Position numbers and translations under genes: made by a program. Below are positions 56,727-64,000 of a stretch of DNA of 64,000 nt, piece after piece; the first letter of the stretch is position 1; the number at the start of each line of letters is the position of its first letter. Location: the NCBI GenBank assembly GCA_009746045.1, contig RPFO01000165.1, positions 5,059,085 through 5,123,084 of the forward strand. Reading direction: 5' to 3'. This stretch comes from Mesostigma viride (lineage: Eukaryota; Streptophyta; Mesostigmatophyceae; Mesostigmatales; Mesostigmataceae). The notes beneath the pieces were generated by a model. That model was not told the DNA's origin and made no database searches. It saw only the letters and a program-made list of their open reading frames with translations.

Positions 56727-57057
56727 ATAATGACTGTACTGTCCTAGTCTTCTCAGTTCTTACTTCTGCAATTCTGCGTCCTTGCCAAGTTGCCATGCCA
56801 GGTGTCACCATGACTTCGTGCACCGACGTGACCACGCAACATGGCTCGTCTGCTCGTCTAGGCTGGCCCCGGGCTTTTCCATGGGTTCGCCCCGTTGACA
56901 AGCCGAAAAAGCGACTTCCCGACCGACATTGCTTGCGGCAGCCTGCATGCGGACGCATTTAGATGGCAGTATTGGATTACCTAGAATATACTGGGTATAA
57001 ATGAGCTTGTAAATTAGATAGTGGCTTAGCTGTAGACCTGTTTGAATTGCCAAGGTC

Positions 57058-60000
57058 ATGATGGCGCGTAGGAGAAATAATGGCGACGACGCTTCCACAT
57101 TGGCTCAGGAGAATGTAAGACTGCGCAAAGAACTGGACCGGCTTAGGTTGGACCTACGAAAGGTAAGAATTGCGGGCAAACATACCAAATTGGTGCGGAC
57201 TCGTCATGGTAGCTTGATTATACTTATTAATCCAGGGCAACGTAATTCTGCCTGACTCTTAAATTCGGTAAGTAGAGAAGTGCTCGCCGGTTTGTGTGCG
57301 GGTGGCATTAGCTATCTGACGAAGGTAGAGTATTGGTATAGAACCCCCCCTATCCGCCCCCTGTCTCCTTCACGCCTTAGCCTCGTTCTTTTTCCTCGGC
57401 TCTCTGAACCCAGAACCTCATTTTCCTCATTTCACGGTCGCTTGCGTGCCTCGTGCCCGGGATGAACCTGACCATTTTGGGGCATCTGAGCGGGCGTTGT
57501 GCTGCCTGGGTGTTTCAATCCTGCGTCAGCATGAGGAGCACATCAAGACCATGGACCTATCCCAGCACGGACACGTGGACAAGAGCGGCTACCTGAACAA
57601 GTTCCGCCCATTCGCGAGCATTATTGAGCACCAATGGGGCAAGCGGTTTTTCATGTGCGTGAAGCGGAGCGTCACGTTCACGGCTTGTGTCTGCACTGCT
57701 ATGCGATCCGTCTCCTGGCATATTGTGCCACTGATTCTCGTTGCCGCAAGTATACTTGGCAAATATGTGATCAAAGCAACGGGCCTCTTCTATCAACTTC
57801 TGCCTGTCCTGTCCACTTGAAATTTCGTTCCTCCTTTCCTTCTTTTCATCATTCCTCCTCTCTTTCTTTTCCCCTCCTACGTCCCTGGGTTCCCTCCCAG
57901 CCACCCATCCCTTCCTCCGTCACTCCATTTGAACCGGTCTTCGCCGCTGTCCACATTAGGGATTGCCTTGAGGAGCCGTAGGTGCCCAACGGTTCCTCTT
58001 CTGCCCCACGCCCCCCCCCCAGTTTTTTCCCCCAGGCTGACCCCCAGGCTTATCCCTGGCTTGCGCAGTGCATAATCCTTTCCTAGAATGATCCAAGCCA
58101 TGTTGCGCAGGCCTGCAGGGTGAATACAGGGTGATGGATTACTATGGCAGGGATTTAGGGGTGCATGTTGGGTGGGTGGGGGCCTGCCGTGGGTGTGTGT
58201 GGGGTGCAGATTTATTGGCAACCTTATTATTAACATGGCTTATTTGTCAAGGTAAGACTGGGCAATGCAATCCCTCCTGGGCCGACACCCGCTTCTTGAT
58301 ACTATTTATTTACTACTATGTATTTATTTATTTGATGTTCGTGGTGCGGATCAGACCCACCTGCGTAACGCCCCTGGTATGCCCCTAAAAACCCTCAGGC
58401 TCCGGGAGAGGCCTTTACATTCTCCCAAACCGACGCCTCTAAATGTGTTCCAAGCCTATCTGTGGGCTCTGGACCATGGGGCAGCCTTACTGCATCGGCT
58501 ATGAGTCAGCCATGCTTTGCCCATGCAGAGAGCCACTCTCTGCTGCGACGCCATCATGCCCTAGCCATTGCTTAGCCATGATCATCTTCTACCCCATGTC
58601 CGCAACTTTGCTGAGCTGCTGGAATACATGGTGGTGCAGGTGCACCTCAATTGTGCACCCCGAGTAGGTGGCAGTTTACACCCACCACCTGCAAGTTGTC
58701 GCCTAGCATGTATTAAAAACCATATGCCCCAAGGTTCTCATGGATATGTGTTACATATCCTCCCCACGGAGGTATGTTCTTAATGAATTAATTAACACCC
58801 CTTGCTGCTCTCAAGCAGCAGTAAGCGCAGGCCACACGTTTTTTCGGTACAGTGACTTCAAGGTGGTTCTTGCCTGCAAGATGTGGATATTCAGGGGCTA
58901 TTTAGGGGATGTCGAGGGGCTATTTAGGGGGCATTTAAGGGGCAGGGAGAAGGCAAGCGCAGGGGGTGGGGGTGAGGGGGGACGGTGGGGTCCAAGAGGG
59001 AGGGAATTTAATACAAAAGAAGTGTGACATGCGCTGTGACTGTCATACAGCGGGTCCATCCTGCTAGTCCGTCACAGTTGCTGACAGTCGCAGACCCCTA
59101 AGCACTGCCACTGTAGAGACAGTGACCGGAGGATGCAGGGCAAAGCTTCCTGTTGTGCTCGGTATATGCCCACATCAGTAAGTAAGTCATAGTCAGTAAA
59201 TAAATAAGTAGGTTATTGAGTAAGCAAGTAAGTAAGTCGTCAGTCAGTACGTAGGTATGTAGGTAGGTACGTAAGATGCACACATCATCACCAAGGATGA
59301 TGAAGGACCTGGTTGTCCCTCATCATCGTTGTTGCGATTTGTCCCTCGCCATCGTTGCGGTTCGTCCACCATCAATTTGGGTTGGTTCATACCCCTGCCC
59401 CCCCCCAACCTCCTTTGCGCCACACTCATTCCTCCCCCGTGACCCCTCCCGCCCCGGACTCTCCCAAACCCCTTCCTGACATCGCCCCACCGCATGACCT
59501 GCCTTTCCCGGGACTGTCTCTGGGCCCCTTCCTCTCCCCCCCCCCCGACCCCAGCCTGGTGGGCGACACGCTCATGTACCACATGCGGGACAAGGACGCC
59601 AGGTCACTGCCACACGGCACCATCAAGCTGGCGAACCAGCGCGTGATCGTGGAGGGCATTAAGAAGGGCAAATACTTCACCTTCCGCATCGGTGAGGCTG
59701 CAGTGTGTGTAGGCATGTCGCGCACGTATCGTACACGTTCCGCATCGGTGAGGCTGTAGTACACGTTCCGCATCGGTGAGGCTGTTGTACACGTTCCGCA
59801 TCGGTGAGGCTGTAGTACACCTTCCGCATCGGTGAGGCTGTAGTACACCTTCCGCATCGGTGAGGCTGTAGTACACGTTCCGCATCGGTGAGGCTGTAGT
59901 ACACCTTCCGCATCGGTGAGGCTGTAGTACACGTTCCGCATCGGTGAGGCTGTAGTACACGTTCCGCATCGGTGAGGCATCATGAGGGGAACGTCTCCCA

Positions 60001-63000
60001 CGTCCCTTATGGGTGAGGCGTCATAACAGGAAGAAATCGTAAAGGGTTTAGGGTTTAGGGTTTAGGGTTTAGGGTTTAGGGTTTAGGGTTTAGGGTTTAG
60101 GGTTTAGGGTTTAGGGTTTAGGGTTTAGGGTTTAGGGTTTAGGGTTTAGGGTTTAGGGTTTAGGGTTTAGGGTTTAGGGTTTAGGGTTTAGGGTTTAGGG
60201 TTTAGGGTTTAGGGTTTAGGGTTTAGGGTTTAGGGTTTAGGGTTTAGGGTTTAGGGTTTAGGGTTTAGGGTTTAGGGTTTAGGGTTTAGGGTTTAGGGTT
60301 TAGGGTTTAGGGTTTAGGGTTTAGGGTTTAGGGTTTAGGGTTTAGGGTTTAGGGTTTAGTAGTATGAAATCGTTCAGGGAGCACTACACGTCCCGCATCG
60401 GTGAGGCTGCGGTGAACAAGTAGGAGGGGCATGGGGCACTGGTTTGGTAGTCGGTACACCTCATATGCCCCACCTCATTTGCTGGTATCGATGGCTCTGC
60501 AATTTTATCCTTTTCTCCTGTGTATAGGCCCAGGCCTGGGGGGCCGGCAGCGATGTTGCTGCGTGTCGTAGTTTTGTGATGTAGCTAGCTGTACCTTGTG
60601 CTGCTGGCGTGATCCTTGCATGCCCTTGTCAGATTACTGTTATTTTCTTTAGGGTTCTTCTTCTTTTCAGGGTTTTCCTTCTGTTGCATGCCAATCTCAC
60701 CTCCGTAATTTATCATTCTCAATGAATATTTATCAATGGCATCACTCACACATTACCGCATCGGTGATGCCACGCGCACGGCGTGCGGCGTGCGGGGGCA
60801 TGCTTGCACTGGTCGGTGTCTAGTTCTGGTCTACACTGGTGTGACCGTGGTGTATCAATGGCTCGAGCCCCCTGTGCACCTTAACTGTTGCCTCCTGTGC
60901 ACCTTAACTGTCGCCTCCTGTACACCTTAACTGTTGCCTCCTGTACACCTTTACTGTTGCCTCCTGTGCACCTTAACTGTTGCCTCCTGTACACCTTAAC
61001 TGTTGCCTCCTGTGCACCTTAACTGTGGCCTCCTGTACACCTTAACTGTTGCCTCCTGTACACCTTAACTGTTGCCTCCTGTGCACCTTAACTGTTGCCT
61101 CCTGTGCACCTTAACTGTTGCCTCCTGTACACCTTAACTGTTGCCTCCTGTGCACCTTAACTGTTGCCTCCTGTGCACCTTAACTGTTGCCTCCTGTACA
61201 CCTTAACTGTTGCCTCCTGTACACCTTAACTGTTGCCTCCTGTGCACCTTGACTGTTGCCTCCTGTGCACCTTAACTGTTGCCTCCTGTGCACCTTAACT
61301 GTGGCCTCCTTTACACCTTAACTGTTGCCTCCTGTGCACCTTAACTGTTGCCTCCTGTGCACCTTAACTGTGGCCTCCTGTGCACCTTAACTGTTGCCTC
61401 CTTTACACCTTAACTGTTGCCTCCTGTGCACCTTAACTGTTGCCTCCTGTAGTCCTTAGCTGTTGCCTCCTGTACACCTTAACTGTGGCCTCCTGTACAC
61501 CTTAACTGTGGCCTCCTGTACACCTTAACTGTTGCCTCCTGTGCACCTTTACTGTTGCCTCCTGTGCACCTTAACTGTGGCCTCCTGTACACCTTAACTG
61601 TTGCCTCCTGTGCACCTTTACTGTTGCCTCCTGTAGTCCTTAACTGTTGCCTCCTGTACACCTTTACTGTTGCCTCCTGTGCACCTTTACTGTTGCCTCC
61701 TGTGCACCTTAACTGTGGCCTCCTGTACACCTTAACTGTTGCCTCCTGTGCACCTTAACTGTTGCCTCCTGTAGTCCTTAACTGTTGCCTCCTGTACACC
61801 TTTACTGTTGCCTCCTGTGCACCTTAACTGTTGCCTCCTGTGCACTTTTACTGTTGCCTCCTGTAGTCCTTAGCTGTTGCCTCCTGTACACCTTAACTGT
61901 GGCCTCCTGTACACCTTAACTGTGGCCTCCTGTACACCTTAACTGTTGCCTCCTGTGCACCTTTACTGTTGCCTCCTGTGCACCTTAACTGTGGCCTCCT
62001 GTGCACCTTAACTGTTGCCTCCTGTGCACCTTAACTGTTGCCTCCTGTACACCTTTACTGTTGCCTCCTGTGCACCTTAACTGTTGCCTCCTGTGCACTT
62101 TTACTGTTGCCTCCCGTGCACGTTTACTGTTGCCTCCTGCATACCTTTACTGTATGCCATCTTTACAATTTTATGCATAGATGAGAATGTGGGCCGTGCG
62201 CCGTGCATTTCGGGGGGCTGTGCGCACCCTTGAGGTTCATATTGCAGTTTGCGGTATCTGGGTTCACAGTACACTCATTCACGCCTTAAGTTCGCTTTTT
62301 TTTTATTCTATTGATGCCCAAAGTTCGGGTGCCGTCGTTTGGGCGGCGATTCAAACAGTTCTTGGTGCTAGCGAAAATCAAAGGGGGGGAAGGTGGCTGG
62401 GTCCGTGGGTGGGTGAGTGGGATGTGTGGATGCATGGGTGGGTCCGTGGGCTGTGTGGATGGACGTGGTGGTACCTGGTGGGCCGCCACACATTTGTGTT
62501 GTGAATGAGTGACTGAGTGGCCCTTTGATGGGTGGCCATGCAGTCGAATTGTAAGCATTCCTTAATCTAAGCATTAAACCAGTTCTTTTGGTTGCTGCAT
62601 GCCTGTCTGTGATGATGGTAATTACCCATCGTCCCCCTCCCCACACATCGTTTTTGAAACCCATTTTCTTACCATTCCCCCCCCCAACTCCATGAATCAC
62701 CGCTTGCCTGCTGCTATTAAACCAGTGGACGCGGATGACGGTGTCCTCCTGCGGCTGAGCTCGGCGTACGAGCCGGAGGGCAAGGCGTGGGTGGACGCGT
62801 TCAAGGTGGGAGGGGCCAGACCCGCTTCACCGCGTTATAATTACAAGTGCAATCCGTTTCCGGCAGCCGCGCACTTTCTGTCATGCTATGGTGCTGTGTG
62901 CTTTCTGCTGCCAGGATATGGAACAATGAATTGCGTGTACATGGTGCAATACCATGTTCGATTCCGTGCCATTTTTCCCTGTGCCAATTGGTGCTCTTGC

Positions 63001-63502
63001 GTCTTCAGCTTTGGGTGACCACGCTTTGTATTCCGTAGTACCAGGTCTCGGCATTTGAAGGATGCACCTCCCTTTGCGTGGCCTCGACCCTTTCGCAGGT
63101 TTTCTTTGCGTAACTTTCGCCACGACGTGACTTGTCTTCTGCTCTGTGCATTAGCCCACAATGCCCCTTCAAGCGAGCTGCCCTCACTCAAGTTTGATTT
63201 TCATGCCTTAAGTAACAGCAGTAGCTCTCCTTGTTCCTGACATGCCCCTTATTGCTACTCCACATCTTTCTCCTGCCTGCTCCTCTTTCTTCCAGGAGGC
63301 GGGCTGTACTGTCGAGTACCAGAGCCAGTTGCTGCCCCGCCGGCGCTCCTCGATCATGAGGTCAAGCTCGGGCACCGCCAATGGGGGTAAGCCCGCAGGG
63401 CCGCCGCCAGGGCCCGTGGACGCCAACCTGGTGCGGCCGTCGTCGGTTGTACACCGGCACGCCAACTACAGCCTGCTGAGCTCTGAGTCCTTCCACGTGC
63501 TG
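57058..63502 (+). CDS. Coiled-coil and PH-domain protein, 5' five exons of a longer gene
   Basis: Exons 57058-57162, 57530-57654, 59555-59691, 62726-62805 and 63296-63502 join with phases 0, 2, 1 and 0, and the last ends at a GTGAGC donor, so the gene continues past the window. Residues 1-45 are coiled-coil-like (LAQENVRLRKELDRLRLDLR). A complete PH domain follows: VDKSGYLNKFRPFASIIEHQ, WGKRFFILVGDTLMYHMRDK, GTIKLANQRVIVEGIKKGKY, FTFRIVDADDGVLLRLSSAY and the terminal helix EGKAWVDAFK with its invariant Trp. Val and Ile at two junctions are split codons, which supports the model. PH domains bind phosphoinositides or proteins at membranes. The next residues (LLPRRRSSIMRSSSGTANGG) are basic and Ser/Pro-rich. 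What follows is unknown; ORP, GAP and kinase proteins can start this way. Confidence 0.85.
59682..59975 (+). repeat. 28-bp tandem repeat copied from the exon 3/intron 3 junction
   Basis: The unit TTCCGCATCGGTGAGGCTGT + AGTACACG begins with the last coding bases of exon 3 (TTCCGCATCG) and its GTGAGG donor. About ten copies follow the real junction (59682-59700). Further isolated copies lie at about 60393 and 60753. Each copy therefore carries a potential 5' splice site. Confidence 0.92.
60044..60358 (+). repeat. Interstitial telomeric array (TTTAGGG)n
   Basis: About 45 uninterrupted, identical heptamers within intron 3 of the PH-domain gene, flanked on both sides by copies of the exon-junction repeat. 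The sequence is the Arabidopsis-type telomere repeat used by many plants and green algae. It is not a chromosome end, because the gene continues across it. Confidence 0.97.
60870..62145 (+). repeat. 23-bp minisatellite in intron 3 of the PH gene
   Basis: About 55 copies of CCTCCTGTGCACCTTAACTG + TTG, with recurrent variants GTACACC, CTTTACTG, TGTGGCC and GTAGTCC. The variants are themselves arranged in higher-order blocks (for example the order around 61470-61560 recurs at about 61880-61990). Confidence 0.95.
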
Positions 63503-63640
63503 GTGAGCTGGCGTTGGTTTGAGATGCTCGTCTTGCATTGATAAGCGACGTATAAAATCGCGTGCTGGTGAGCTGGCGGTGACGTGAGATGCACATCTGG
63601 CACTTGAAGATACATACAACATCGCGTGCTGGTGAGCGGA
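63489..63640 (+). repeat. Tandem repeat seeded by the exon 5/intron 5 donor
   Basis: CGTGCTGGTGAGCTGGC spans the end of exon 5 (CGTGCTG) and its GTGAGC donor at 63496. CGTGCTGGTGAGC recurs at about 63561 and 63626 with spacing of about 65 bp and diverged GAGATGC...CTTG text between. Confidence 0.75.
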
Positions 63641-64000
63641 TGACCACGACACATCAGATGCATGTCTCATACCTTTGTAGTGCTTAAGAAGTAGTACCTT
63701 TGTAGTGCATGTGGGAGTAAACCATCTGAGCGTGCACCTCACGTGCATGTGAGCCACCGGTGGCATGCTCTGCACACTTGGAATAGTTTGTGTTCATGTG
63801 CATACTTTAATACTTTTCACGCCTAAGTTTTGTACCAACCGTCATCGCGGTTTCAAGGTCCTAGGCTTTGCAATGGATGCATGTCCCTGATGGTAGTTAT
63901 TCAACTTGTGGGTGTGGAAGTTACTATTTCCTTTTCTGTTCTATTTCCATTCATTAGTGATCATCTCTAAGGTATGCAGTGTTGCGGCGGTTGAATAGTG
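63641..64000. other. Intron 5 of the PH-domain gene, to window end
   Basis: No coding sequence is recognised. CCTTTGTAGTGC occurs twice near 63671 and 63697. The next exon must lie beyond the window. Confidence 0.4.

Noticed and set aside
60044-60358. Chromosome end
   Set aside because: The heptamer array is flanked by sequence of one gene whose exons join in frame across it.

Overview
The window looks like nuclear DNA of a eukaryote with many introns and repeats, most likely a green (chlorophyte-type) alga. The evidence is GT-AG introns with joined reading frames, GC-rich exons, an interstitial array of the plant/green-algal telomere heptamer TTTAGGG, endonuclease/reverse-transcriptase LINE elements, and no bacterial-type operons. 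The species cannot be fixed from the sequence.

Layout: 1-1593 is a minisatellite. 1594-3411 holds a pair of diverged direct repeats and the first copies of a short palindromic repeat. 3412-7139 is a three-exon transposase-like gene whose flanks and introns, but not exons, carry that palindrome. 7428-7641 is a MITE-like inverted-repeat element and 7962-8399 a small unknown gene. 8848-13875 is a LINE (family A) on the minus strand with tandem 5'UTR monomers, ORF1 and a frameshifted ORF2; it is 3'-truncated.

14674-29052 (minus) is one large gene that I assembled from 16 exons with matching splice phases. It encodes, in order, an unrecognised N-terminal part, a long charged coiled coil, a thioredoxin domain with a WCGPC active site, a PUB domain, an STI1-like Met/Gln motif, a polyglutamine tract and a C-terminal ubiquitin-interacting motif. 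I do not know a described protein with this full order, and it is the main candidate for something new: a redox-active adaptor of the p97/ubiquitin/chaperone network. Many of its introns contain their own minisatellite.

31463-32350 encodes a membrane-anchored class I methyltransferase. 33088-38720 is a nest of broken LINEs (families A and B), again with 5' monomers. 39133-41298 (minus) encodes a GT92-type glycosyltransferase and 42403-44972 a two-exon EF-hand/transmembrane protein. 46125-47093 and 52374-56397 hold more LINE-A copies, one split by a hAT-like insertion (53767-55235). 51735-52358 is a long imperfect inverted repeat around a perfect palindrome.

57058 to beyond 63502 is the 5' part of a coiled-coil plus PH-domain gene. 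Its introns hold tandem repeats that copy its own exon/splice-donor junctions, about 45 telomeric heptamers, and a 23-bp minisatellite of over 1.2 kb. The gene runs off the window. All calls come from reading the sequence; no database search was possible.
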